DNA of 64,000 nucleotides from contig RYFE02000026.1 in NCBI GenBank assembly GCA_004138175.2, forward strand, positions 1 to 64,000. Reading direction: 5' to 3'. Below, piece after piece: positions 55,978 through 64,000 of the stretch. A program made the translations under genes and the position numbers. Origin of the DNA: Chloroflexales bacterium ZM16-3. GTDB lineage: Bacteria > Chloroflexota > Chloroflexia > Chloroflexales > Chloroflexaceae. Under the pieces are notes generated by a model that had not been told where the DNA came from, searched no databases, and saw nothing but the letters and a program-made list of their open reading frames with translations. Within the stretch, counting starts at the first letter, position 1. Each line of letters begins with the position of its first letter.

Positions 55978-58428
55978 ATGCGGTTGTTTCGGATCATCGG
56001 CCGAGTCCTCGCCGTCGTCGCCGTCCTCGCCCTCGCCCTCGCAGGCGGCGGCTACCTCTGGCTGCGCCGCAGCCTGCCCGCCACCAGCGGCACCGCCCAG
56101 GTGGCCGGCATCTCCGCCCCGGTCACGATCACCCGCGACGCCGACGGCGTGCCCCACATCCGTGGCCAGAGCGAGGCCGACGCGCTCTTCGGGCTCGGCT
56201 ACGCCCACGCCCAGGACCGGCTCTGGCAGATGGAGTTCCAGCGCCGCATCGGCAGCGGCCGCCTCTCCGAGGTCTTCGGCGAGGCCACCCTCGACACCGA
56301 CAAGTTCCTGCGCACCCTCGGCGTGGGCCGCGCCGCCGCCAGCGCCGTGGAAGCCCTCACCCCCGCCACCCGCGCGCTCCTAGAGGCATATGTGGCCGGG
56401 GTCAACGCCTACGTCGAGGGCCACCGCGACGCCCTGCCCGTCGAGTTTACGATCCTCGGCGTCAGCCCCGAGCTATGGAGCGCGGCCGATGTGATCGCCT
56501 GGCAGAAGATGATGGCCTGGGACTTGGGCGGCAACTGGACCGATGAGCTGCTGCGCGCCAACCTGGAGGCCCAGATCGGCCCGGAGGCCACCGCCCAGCT
56601 TATGCCCGGCAGCGGCCCCAGCGACCCGATCATCCTGCCGGACGGGGGAGTCGGGGGTCAGGAGTCGGGAGTCGGTGTTGCCTACACCGATGCTTTTGCG
56701 CACCAGATTCTAGCCACTGACTCCCGACTCCCGACTCCTGACTCCCGACTCCTCGAAATCGGCCGCCAGATCCAGGAGTCCCTCGGCCTCGGCGGCGAGC
56801 TGATCGGCTCGAACAACTGGGTCGTGGCTGGCTCGCGCACCACCACCGGCAAGCCGCTGCTGGCCAACGACCCACACCTCGGCGCGCAGATCCCTTCGAT
56901 CTGGTACCTCGCCCAGATCACCGGCGGGTCCATCGACGCCGTCGGCGCGACCCTCCCCGGCCTGCCCGGCGTCGTGATCGGCCACAACGCCCGCATCGCC
57001 TGGGGCGTCACCAACACCGGCCCCGATGTGCAAGATCTCTATGTCGAGCACGTCAACGCCCGCAACGAGGTGGAGTACAAAGGCCAGTGGGAGCCCCTGA
57101 CGATCATCCCCGAGACGATCAAGGTCAAGGGGCAGGACGACCTGACTCTCTATGTGCGGGTTAGCCGCCACGGCCCGCTGATCTCTGACGTGACCTCGGG
57201 CACCGGCGACCCGCTGGCCTTCCGCTGGACGGCGCTCGACCCCGAGGATAATACGATGGAGGCATTCCTCGGCATCGACCGCGCCCAGAGCTGGGAGGAG
57301 TTCACCGCCGCCCTGACCCATTACCACGCGCCCATGCAGAACTTCGTCTTCGCCGATGTGGATGGCAATATTGGCTACTACGCCCCCGGCGATCTGCCCA
57401 TCCGCGCCCAGGGCGACGGCAGCCGCCCCGCCCCCGGCTGGGACGGATCGCACGACTGGACGGGCTACGCGCCCTTCACCGGCCTGCCCCACAGCTACAA
57501 CCCGCCCGCCGGGTTCATCGCCACCGCCAACAATAAGGTCGTGCCCGACAGCTACCCCTACCTGATCGGCACCGCCTTCGCCGCACCCTACCGCGCCGCC
57601 CGCATCGTCGAGCTGATCCAGGCCAAACCGAAGCTCTCGCCCGACGACATCGCCGCCATGCAGGCCGATGTGGTCTCGCTCCAGGCCCGCGAGATTCTGC
57701 CCTACCTGCTTGAGGCCACGCCCGCCGGTGAGCGCGAGCGCCAGGCACTCGACATGCTGCGCGGCTGGGACGGCACCATGGACGGCGACAGCGCCGCCGC
57801 AGCCGTGTATAACGCCTACTACCAGGCCATCCCCCGGCAGCTCTTCGGCGACGAGCTGCGCGACCTGTTCGAGAGCGACTACACCGGCGAGACGGGGTAC
57901 CAGGCCATGGTGATCGCCCAGACCCTCGCAGGCCAGGGGTCCCCCTGGTGCGACGATGTGAACACCCCGGCCGCCGAGAGCTGCGCCGACACGCTGGGCC
58001 TGGCGCTCACCGCCGGGCTAGAGGATATGGCCGCAGCCCAGGGCAGCGAGAATATCGCCACCTGGCGCTGGGACAAGGTTCACCTAACGATGTTCCCGCA
58101 CAACCCCTTCGACAAAGTCGGCGCGCTCAAGCCGATCTTCAGCCGCAGCGTGCCCAACGGCGGCGACGGCTTCACCGTCGATGTTGCCCCCGTGCGGCGC
58201 AGCGAGCTCTACAAGCAGTACCACGTGCCATCCTACCGCGAGATCATCGACCTGAGCGACCTCGACGCATCCCGGTTCATGCACACGACTGGCCAGTCGG
58301 GCCAGGCGCTGAGCAACAACTACAGCAACTTCATCACGCGCTGGCAGAAGGTCGAGTACCTGCCCATGCGCTTCAGCCAGGCCGCCGTGGATGCCGCAGG
58401 CGCGGGGACACTGACCCTAAGGCCCTAG
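55978..58428 (+). CDS. Penicillin acylase family Ntn-hydrolase
   Basis: An 816-residue precursor with an N-terminal membrane/signal helix (IIGRVLAVVAVLALALAGGGYLWL). The alpha chain includes ITRDADGVPHIRGQSEADALFGLGYAHAQDRLWQMEFQRR. The spacer ends at GELIG and the catalytic Ser 278 in SNNWVVAGSRTTTGKPLLANDPHL opens the beta chain; MTN-type NARIAWGVTNTGPDVQDLY follows. These enzymes hydrolyse amide bonds, often of acyl-homoserine lactones. Residues about 223-260, just before the cleavage site, come from a heptamer-repeat cassette inserted in frame in the excised spacer. Start 55978 was chosen by a weak GAAGAG site. Confidence 0.92.
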   Translation: MRLFRIIGRVLAVVAVLALALAGGGYLWLRRSLPATSGTAQVAGISAPVTITRDADGVPHIRGQSEADALFGLGYAHAQDRLWQMEFQRRIGSGRLSEVFGEATLDTDKFLRTLGVGRAAASAVEALTPATRALLEAYVAGVNAYVEGHRDALPVEFTILGVSPELWSAADVIAWQKMMAWDLGGNWTDELLRANLEAQIGPEATAQLMPGSGPSDPIILPDGGVGGQESGVGVAYTDAFAHQILATDSRLPTPDSRLLEIGRQIQESLGLGGELIGSNNWVVAGSRTTTGKPLLANDPHLGAQIPSIWYLAQITGGSIDAVGATLPGLPGVVIGHNARIAWGVTNTGPDVQDLYVEHVNARNEVEYKGQWEPLTIIPETIKVKGQDDLTLYVRVSRHGPLISDVTSGTGDPLAFRWTALDPEDNTMEAFLGIDRAQSWEEFTAALTHYHAPMQNFVFADVDGNIGYYAPGDLPIRAQGDGSRPAPGWDGSHDWTGYAPFTGLPHSYNPPAGFIATANNKVVPDSYPYLIGTAFAAPYRAARIVELIQAKPKLSPDDIAAMQADVVSLQAREILPYLLEATPAGERERQALDMLRGWDGTMDGDSAAAAVYNAYYQAIPRQLFGDELRDLFESDYTGETGYQAMVIAQTLAGQGSPWCDDVNTPAAESCADTLGLALTAGLEDMAAAQGSENIATWRWDKVHLTMFPHNPFDKVGALKPIFSRSVPNGGDGFTVDVAPVRRSELYKQYHVPSYREIIDLSDLDASRFMHTTGQSGQALSNNYSNFITRWQKVEYLPMRFSQAAVDAAGAGTLTLRP
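56645..56753. repeat. GGGAGTC heptamer inverted cassette inside the acylase gene
   Basis: About four GGAGTCG-phase units (56645-56674) and about five mirrored GACTCCC-phase units (56719-56753) flank a 45-base spacer. The architecture matches the cassette at 58427-58570. The insert is read through in frame. Confidence 0.88.
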
Positions 58429-58570
58429 GGGTCGGGGGTCGGGGGTCGGGAGTCGGGAGTCGGGAGTCGGGAGTCGGGAGTCGATGCTGCTCAGCCACAT
58501 ACTGAGGAATAGCCCGCAGATACATTATCAGCGGAGATCCCGACTCCCGACTCCCGACTCCCGACTCCCC
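58427..58570. repeat. GGGAGTC heptamer inverted cassette between acylase and nrdR
   Basis: Eight GGGRGTC units (58427-58482; the first uses bases of the acylase stop codon), a spacer of about 54 bases, then four mirrored GACTCCC units ending just before the nrdR promoter. Confidence 0.92.
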
Positions 58571-58573
58571 GTA

Positions 58574-58582
58574 TGTTATAAT
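58574..58582 (+). promoter_or_regulatory. Extended -10 promoter of nrdR
   Basis: TGTTATAAT (TGn plus a perfect TATAAT) lies 37 bases before ATG 58619. Its -35 region is formed by the heptamer array. Confidence 0.7.
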
Positions 58583-58618
58583 GCCCCGAAGCACACACCC
58601 GCCGCCCAATAGGACGCT

Positions 58619-59080
58619 ATGCGCTGCCCCTACTGCCAGCATCAGGAAACCGATGTCTCCGACTCACGCAAGCTTAGCGACGGTGAGCTGATCCGGCGGC
58701 GGCGCAAGTGCCGCAATTGCGGCAGGCGCTTCACCACCTACGAGCGCGTCGAGTCCGTCAGCCTGACGGTGGTGAAGAAAGACGGCAAGCGTGAGCCCTA
58801 CGACCGCGAGAAGATTATGCGCGGCGTGCGTACGGCCTGCTACCGTCGGCCGATCTCCGTGCAGCAGATGGAGCAGCTGGTCAACGATGTCGAGGCGGCC
58901 ATGATGGCCACCGATGACCAGGAGATCAGCACACGTGTGATCGGCGACGAGGTCATGCGCCGCCTGCGCGATCTCGACGAAGTAGCCTACATTCGCTTCG
59001 CCTCGGTCTATCGCTCCTTCGCCGACATCGGCAAGCTGCGCGAGGCCGTGGATGAACTGCTGGATAATACTGAAGCGTAA
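58619..59080 (+). CDS. nrdR: Transcriptional repressor NrdR
   Basis: A 153-residue global repressor of ribonucleotide-reductase genes. The zinc ribbon MRCPYC...[14 protein letters not shown] holds four Cys; the ATP-cone domain follows ([30 protein letters not shown]). Length and start are standard. It is the first gene of a plus-strand series that runs to the fatty-acid genes. Confidence 0.98.
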   Translation: MRCPYCQHQETDVSDSRKLSDGELIRRRRKCRNCGRRFTTYERVESVSLTVVKKDGKREPYDREKIMRGVRTACYRRPISVQQMEQLVNDVEAAMMATDDQEISTRVIGDEVMRRLRDLDEVAYIRFASVYRSFADIGKLREAVDELLDNTEA

Positions 59081-59083
59081 CAC

Positions 59084-59112
59084 GTGATGCGTCTACGCGC
59101 ATCACGCATCAC
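59084..59112 (+). terminator. Hairpin built of GCATCAC heptamers after nrdR
   Basis: GTGATGCG pairs with CGCATCAC around the loop TCTACG; a second GCATCAC unit follows. It lies four bases after the nrdR stop. Confidence 0.6.
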
Positions 59113-59126
59113 GGAGCCTTTTTAGC

Positions 59127-60041
59127 ATGAGTGTGGACACCACCCCCGAGCAGCGCGGCGAGAAGAAACCCACCCCCGCTGAGCCGCGCCCATCGATCAT
59201 CCAGCGCGCCACCGCATCGCTCATGCAGGTGCAATGGGGCGAGACCTTGCTGATCGCCCTGGCGATGTCTGCGGCCTGGTGCGGGCTGTTCCTTGCCAAC
59301 AACGTCCTCCAGATCCTCGCCGGGATCGTCCCGGTGATGGCCGGCCTCTACCTGGGCCGACGGGTCAAGGGCAACTACCTGGCCAACGGCATTGTCCTCG
59401 GCGTCGCTGGCTTCTTCTTCGGCCTGATCATTGTGTTTAGCTACGGGCTCCTCGGCAGCGCTGGCATTGTGCCGATGCCCCAACTCAGCCTTACACAAGG
59501 GCAGGACCCACAGACGGCCAGCGCAGGCGACCTCCTCTTTGTCTACCTGACCTTCTCGCTCTTCGCGCTGCTCCCCTTCCCGGCCTTCGGCACGGTGATG
59601 GCCGGGCGCACCGAGCAGCGCAACCGTGAGATGCAGAAAGATATCGATGATCGCGGCGGGAAGCTAGAGAAGCCCGGCGTTGTGCGCACCCTTGAGGATC
59701 TGCGCGGCCTCTCGCTGCCCCAGCTCGGCTCCTACATCGCGAACCTCTACAAGAAGAAGGGCTTCGAGCTCAAGGACTACCGCTTCATCGACAAAGACAA
59801 GCACCTCGACCTGGAGATGGACTATAACGGCGAGCACTACCTGATGCGTCTCTCGGTAGCCGATAAGGTGCGCGTCGGCACCGTCGAGAGCCTCATCCAG
59901 GACATGCGCCGCCGCGAGGTTCGCAAGGGCATCGTCATCACCTCAACCGAGTTTGCCCCTGAGACCATCAAAACGGTCACGAATAAGCGCAACCTGATCG
60001 CCATCGATGGCCAGACGTTATTTGATATCGCCGAGGCGTAG
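59127..60041 (+). CDS. Membrane protein with Mrr-like restriction-endonuclease domain
   Basis: A 304-residue protein. Two hydrophobic blocks form about three to four helices (TLLIALAMSAAWCGLFLA, NGIVLGVAGFFFGLIIVFSYG, LLFVYLTFSLFALLPF). The C-terminal ~110 residues (LPQLGSYIANLYKKKGFELKDYRFIDKDKHLDLEMDYNGEHYLMRLSVADKVRVGTVESLIQDM) follow the Mrr_cat layout. The D-x(n)-E-x-K motif is only partly kept: DLEMDYNGEHYLMRLSV has no clear QxK. It may be a degenerate nuclease or a membrane sensor. It sits between nrdR and fabG, a position it seems to share with related genomes; this is inference. Confidence 0.65.
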   Translation: MSVDTTPEQRGEKKPTPAEPRPSIIQRATASLMQVQWGETLLIALAMSAAWCGLFLANNVLQILAGIVPVMAGLYLGRRVKGNYLANGIVLGVAGFFFGLIIVFSYGLLGSAGIVPMPQLSLTQGQDPQTASAGDLLFVYLTFSLFALLPFPAFGTVMAGRTEQRNREMQKDIDDRGGKLEKPGVVRTLEDLRGLSLPQLGSYIANLYKKKGFELKDYRFIDKDKHLDLEMDYNGEHYLMRLSVADKVRVGTVESLIQDMRRREVRKGIVITSTEFAPETIKTVTNKRNLIAIDGQTLFDIAEA

Positions 60042-60080
60042 GGGCGGCTCGCGAGCCACCTCTACCCGATGTGGAAATGA

Positions 60081-60836
<756 letters not shown>

Positions 60837-60857
60837 CGGTGCCGCCGCCGACGCCGT

Positions 60858-60881
60858 AGGGACGCAGCGCGCTGCGTCCCT
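60858..60881 (+). terminator. 24-base palindrome after fabG
   Basis: AGGGACGCAGCG is followed by its exact mirror. No T-run follows, so it may be an attenuator or REP-like element in the fabG-accC gap. Confidence 0.55.
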
Positions 60882-60905
60882 GCACCGGGATGCTAGAAAT
60901 ACGTT

Positions 60906-62279
60906 ATGTTAAATAAAGTTCTAGTCGCGAACCGTGGCGAGATCGCCGTCCGCATCATCCGCGCCTGCCAGGAGCTTGGCATTCGCACCGTGGCCGCATT
61001 TAGCGAGGCCGACCGCGACTCGCTGGCTGTGCGCCTGGCCGATGAGGCCGTCTGCATCGGGCCGGCCGCGCCCGCCCGCTCCTACCTCAATACGCCGGCC
61101 CTGATCAGCGCGGCCCTGATCACCGGCTGCGACGGCATCCACCCCGGCTACGGGTTCCTCTCGGAGAACCCCTACTTCGCCGAGATCTGCGCCGAGTGCA
61201 AGCTCGTCTTCATCGGCCCAGAAGCCGAGACGATCCGCCTGATGGGCGACAAATCGATCGGACGACAGACGATGCGCGAGGCCGGGGTGCCGATCATCCC
61301 CGGCTCTGAGGGCGAGCTGCGCTCGGTCGAGGAGGCCATCGACCTGGCCCGCCAGATCGGCTACCCCGTGCTGCTCAAGCCCAGCGCCGGCGGCGGCGGG
61401 CGCGGTATGCGCGTGGCCCAAGATGAGAACGACCTGCTGCGGGCCTACCCCACCGCCCGCGCCGAGGCCGAGGCCGCCTTCGGTCGCGGCGATCTGATTC
61501 TAGAGAAGTACCTGCCGAAGGTGCGCCATATCGAGATCCAGGTGCTCGCCGATGCCTACGGCCACGCCATCCACCTCGGCGAGCGCGACTGCTCGGCCCA
61601 GCGCCGCCACCAGAAGATCCTCGAAGAGTCGCCCTCGCCGGTGGTCGGCCCCGAACTGCGCGCCCGCATGGGTGCCGATGCCCTGCGCGGCATCCAGACG
61701 ATCGGCTACCGCAATGCTGGCACCCTTGAGTTTCTGATGGACCCCGACGGAAACTACTACTTTATCGAGATGAATACCCGCATTCAAGTCGAGCACCCGG
61801 TGACAGAACTCGTCACCAATACCGACCTGCTACGCTGGCAGCTGCTGATCGCCTCCGGCGAACGCTTGACGCTCCAGCAGAATGATATTAGAATAGCCCG
61901 ACACGCGGTTGAGTGTCGTATTAATGCGGAAGATCCCAAGCGGGATTTTCTGCCGGCCGGCGGCGAGATCGAGTTTTTCCTACCACCCGGCGGCCCCGGT
62001 GTGCGAGTCGACTCGCATATCTACGCCGGGTACACGCCGCCCCAGAACTACGACTCGCTACTGGCGAAGATTATCACCTACGGGGACACGCGCGACGACG
62101 CCCTCAACCGTATGCGCCGCGCCCTGAACGAGTGCATTATCACCGGGGTCAAGACGACGATCCCGTTTCAACTTCGCCTGGTCGATGACTCGGCCTTCCG
62201 CGCCGGGAATATCTCGACAAGCTACGTCGCCGATCTGCTGCAGCGCTGGAAGGAAGAGCGCGCGATGGCCGAGGCATAG
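60906..62279 (+). CDS. accC: Biotin carboxylase (acetyl-CoA carboxylase subunit)
   Basis: A 457-residue ATP-grasp enzyme that carboxylates biotin on BCCP. Signatures: VLVANRGEIAVRIIRACQELGI, HPGYGFLSENPYFAEIC, the glycine-rich ATP loop KPSAGGGGRGMR, ERDCSAQRRHQKILEESPSP, FIEMNTRIQVEHPVTE (catalytic Glu/Arg) and the C-terminal YDSLLAKIITYGDTRDDALNRMRRAL. Length is normal. The N-terminus MLNKVLVANRG sets the start. No accB lies beside it. Confidence 0.98.
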   Translation: MLNKVLVANRGEIAVRIIRACQELGIRTVAAFSEADRDSLAVRLADEAVCIGPAAPARSYLNTPALISAALITGCDGIHPGYGFLSENPYFAEICAECKLVFIGPEAETIRLMGDKSIGRQTMREAGVPIIPGSEGELRSVEEAIDLARQIGYPVLLKPSAGGGGRGMRVAQDENDLLRAYPTARAEAEAAFGRGDLILEKYLPKVRHIEIQVLADAYGHAIHLGERDCSAQRRHQKILEESPSPVVGPELRARMGADALRGIQTIGYRNAGTLEFLMDPDGNYYFIEMNTRIQVEHPVTELVTNTDLLRWQLLIASGERLTLQQNDIRIARHAVECRINAEDPKRDFLPAGGEIEFFLPPGGPGVRVDSHIYAGYTPPQNYDSLLAKIITYGDTRDDALNRMRRALNECIITGVKTTIPFQLRLVDDSAFRAGNISTSYVADLLQRWKEERAMAEA

Positions 62280-62355
62280 CGAACAGGCATATTAGGTAGC
62301 ATGGTGGATCGCTGCTTAACAAGTTATACCGCAGCCCTACCCTGGGAGGTTCGCC

Positions 62356-62808
62356 GTGGGTAGTCTACGCCACCGGGTGCGCATCGCGGCGCTACAAACC
62401 CTCTTTGAGGTTGACGCCACCGACCACCCACTCGACGTGGTCTATGAGCGCAGCCTCGCCGATGAGGAGCTGCCGTCAGATGGCGAGCGCTTCCTCAGCC
62501 GAATCGTCTTTGGGTGCTGGGAGCACCGCACCTACCTCGACCGGATCATCGAGGAGGCCGCGCCGAACTGGCCGGTCACCCAGATGCCCGGTATCGATAA
62601 GACGATCCTGCGGATCGCACTCTTTGAGCTGCTGATCGATGAGGATGAGCAGACACCGGTGAAGGCGGTGATCAATGAGGCCGTTGAGCTCGCCAAGCAC
62701 TTCGGCAGCGATAACTCAAGTCGCTTTGTGAACGGAGTCCTCGGCACGGTGGTCAGCCGCCACCGCCCAGGGAACGAAGACCTGCTCGCCAGTGATGGCG
62801 ATGAGTGA
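62356..62808 (+). CDS. nusB: Transcription antitermination factor NusB
   Basis: A 150-residue all-helical RNA-binding protein of the rRNA antitermination complex. [23 protein letters not shown] and the C-terminal [48 protein letters not shown] are diagnostic. The start is GTG at 62356 with GGGAGG eight bases upstream. Confidence 0.96.
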   Translation: MGSLRHRVRIAALQTLFEVDATDHPLDVVYERSLADEELPSDGERFLSRIVFGCWEHRTYLDRIIEEAAPNWPVTQMPGIDKTILRIALFELLIDEDEQTPVKAVINEAVELAKHFGSDNSSRFVNGVLGTVVSRHRPGNEDLLASDGDE

Positions 62809-62840
62809 GCGGGATCAACCGCCCCATGCTTGGTTCCGCT

Positions 62841-62874
62841 CTGCCGCGGCGGGCGGGCCCGCCCGCCGCGGCAG
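62841..62874 (+). terminator. 34-base perfect GC palindrome between nusB and acpP
   Basis: CTGCCGCGGCGGGCGGG is exactly mirrored. It has no T-run. It lies 32 bases after the nusB stop and 38 before the ACP start. Confidence 0.65.
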
Positions 62875-62912
62875 CGAACATAGAGACTCTATACACGAAA
62901 GGTAGATAGTCC

Positions 62913-63164
62913 ATGGCTTCTCAGGAGATCCAGGATCGCCTGCGCAAGATCGTCGCCGAGCAGCTCGGTGCCGACGAGACCAGCGTCGTCCCTAACGCCC
63001 ACTTCACCGATGACCTGAACGCCGACTCGCTCGACCTCGTCGAGCTGATTATGGCCCTCGAAGAGGAATTCGGCATCGAGATCCCCGACGATGATGCCGA
63101 GAAGATTGTCACCGTTGGCGACGCCCTCAGCTACATCGACGCCCACATGCCCGAGGCCGAGTAG
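62913..63164 (+). CDS. acpP: Acyl carrier protein
   Basis: An 83-residue ACP. The phosphopantetheine Ser 39 lies in [30 protein letters not shown], the standard [15 protein letters not shown] motif of fatty-acid ACPs. The protein is acidic and helical. AAAGG is upstream but distant. Close to accC and fabG, it completes a fatty-acid-synthesis neighbourhood. Confidence 0.97.
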   Translation: MASQEIQDRLRKIVAEQLGADETSVVPNAHFTDDLNADSLDLVELIMALEEEFGIEIPDDDAEKIVTVGDALSYIDAHMPEAE

Positions 63165-63186
63165 CACCACCGCAAAGATCTATCAG

Positions 63187-63218
63187 GCCCCCCTCCTCCA
63201 TATGCGGAGGAGGGGGGC
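63187..63218 (+). terminator. Terminator of acpP
   Basis: A 13-bp stem GCCCCCCTCCTCC / GGAGGAGGGGGGC closes on an ATATGC loop, followed by TCTGTT. Confidence 0.85.
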
Positions 63219-63331
63219 TCTGTTCATGGTAAGATAGAAGAGTCCCACAGCTGTTGTAACGTCTCTGGGGTTCCCTCCATGCGCATAGTGTAGATTTCCT
63301 CATGCGCATGGCGCTCCGCCCCAGACCTCGC

Positions 63332-63408
63332 TTTTTGTTGGGATTGGGCGGCGTAGTCGCCCAATCCCAACAAAAAACATACCGTGGGGGCGGCGCAGCC
63401 GCCCCCAC
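63332..63408. terminator. Two further hairpins before tatA/B
   Basis: A 19-bp stem (TTTTTGTTGGGATTGGGCG and mirror, loop GCGTAGT; 63332-63376) ends in A and T runs on both sides, so it is bidirectional. Then GTGGGGGCGGC-GCA-GCCGCCCCCAC follows at 63384-63408. The 63165-63431 gap holds no gene. Confidence 0.8.
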
Positions 63409-63431
63409 ACCCCCACCGGGGCGAAGAACCT

Positions 63432-64000
63432 ATGGAGATTTTTAACGTCGGCATCCCCGAGCTTATGGTGATCGCCGGGCTGGCCCTGGTGGTCTTCGGC
63501 CCTGAGCGGCTGCCTGAGGTCGGGCGCTTCCTCGGCAAGCAGGTCGCCAGAGTGCTCGCCTGGCAGCAGAACTCGCCCGAGCTCCAGATGCTCAACGAGG
63601 TGCGCGGTGAGTTCGAGTCCGAGATCGCCAGCCTGCGCGATGAGCTGGTGCGCACCCGTAAGCAGCTCGATGTCTCCAAAGACATCTCCGCGATCAAAGA
63701 GGAGCTGCGGCCCATGCTCGACCTGCGCGGCAGCACCAACGGAGCCGTCCAGGCTGCCGCCGCAAAGGCGACCGAGCCGACAATCGCCCCGCCCCACCCC
63801 GCCGAGAGTATAAGCCCAGCCGAGGTAGCACCCGCCGAGCTCGCGCCGCCTGCAAAGCCCCCGACGCTCAACCCCACCCCCGCAGGGCAGACGATCCCGG
63901 CAGCCGCCCGGCCTAGCAAGCTCGTCGCCGCCGAGCCGACCAATGTGCTCGCGCCGCCGCAGCTCGCCGCCGCCCCGCCCGCCGCCGCACCCGACAACCA
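63432..64000 (+). CDS. Twin-arginine translocase subunit TatA/TatB (3' end outside window)
   Basis: At least 189 residues, cut by the window end. MEIFNVGIPELMVIAGLALVVFGPERLPEVGRFLGKQVARV is the single helix plus the FGPxxLPE amphipathic hinge of TatA/B. A long coiled region (ELQMLNEVRGEFESEIASLRDEL) and an Ala/Pro-rich tail favour TatB. It shows that the Tat pathway implied by the leader on the methyltransferase at 5968-6822 exists in this genome. Confidence 0.93.
   Translation, partial: MEIFNVGIPELMVIAGLALVVFGPERLPEVGRFLGKQVARVLAWQQNSPELQMLNEVRGEFESEIASLRDELVRTRKQLDVSKDISAIKEELRPMLDLRGSTNGAVQAAAAKATEPTIAPPHPAESISPAEVAPAELAPPAKPPTLNPTPAGQTIPAAARPSKLVAAEPTNVLAPPQLAAAPPAAAPDN

Noticed and set aside
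58427-58570. CRISPR array
   Set aside because: Units are 7 bases, contiguous and mirrored around one spacer; no 25-35-base repeats with unique spacers and no cas genes.

Overview
The window is high-GC bacterial DNA. It probably comes from the phylum Chloroflexota, class Chloroflexia (Roseiflexus/Chloroflexus/Kouleothrix type). I infer this from the run nrdR / Mrr-like membrane protein / fabG / accC / nusB / acpP / tatA-B, the many Ser/Thr-kinase, SH3b and propeller proteins, and the abundant short palindromic and tandem repeats between genes. No 16S gene is present to confirm it.

Layout. 1-5.0 kb: the 3' end of an FAD oxidoreductase, a YnjBCD-type ABC importer (lipoprotein, two permeases, ATPase) and a YdjM-like membrane hydrolase. 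5.0-7.2 kb: a short-chain-dehydrogenase stub, then a selenoprotein-B-family gene read through an in-frame UGA that is followed by a SECIS-like hairpin. Facing it are a methyltransferase with a twin-arginine leader and a decayed MalT/LuxR regulator. 7.7-15.3 kb: an accessory island with two small orphan genes, a chain of truncated genes fused to one another (methyltransferase, DNA2-like helicase, N12-type methylase/helicase, radC), an excisionase, a tyrosine integrase and an AlbA_2/Schlafen-type ATP-binding regulator. It ends beside tRNA-Leu(UAA). 15.4-21 kb: SH3b membrane protein, gatB and a four-PAS hybrid histidine kinase. 21-36 kb: rarD, xthA, a cystathionine-gamma-synthase-family PLP enzyme, an ILVBL-like ThDP enzyme, ybaK, a Nudix hydrolase, an FGGY kinase, an MTHFR-like protein, an M61 peptidase, a Ser/Thr kinase and a novel winged-helix/acidic/integrase-core-like protein. 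36-44.4 kb: a MarR regulator, then a maltodextrin-type importer (lipoprotein, MalF, MalG), a cytoplasmic GH13 enzyme and a GT39-propeller fusion; no importer ATPase is present. 44.4-53 kb: YceI, a class-A beta-lactamase-fold lipoprotein, clpS, a hydrolase relic, clpB, a GH5-like enzyme and a degenerate receiver. 53-64 kb: argD/lysJ, ppx-gppA/HD, penicillin acylase, nrdR, the fatty-acid-synthesis genes, nusB, and a tatA/B gene cut by the window end.

The most unusual features are two. The first is the predicted selenoprotein with its hairpin. The second is a pervasive set of heptanucleotide tandem repeats at gene edges: CAATCTG units directly upstream of four genes in the same orientation, GGGAGTC-type units in inverted cassettes (one inside the penicillin acylase spacer peptide, one in the M61 peptidase), and many other 7-mers that supply start-proximal or stop-codon sequence. 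There is also a clean 123-bp MITE with 24-bp inverted repeats and an 8-bp target duplication.
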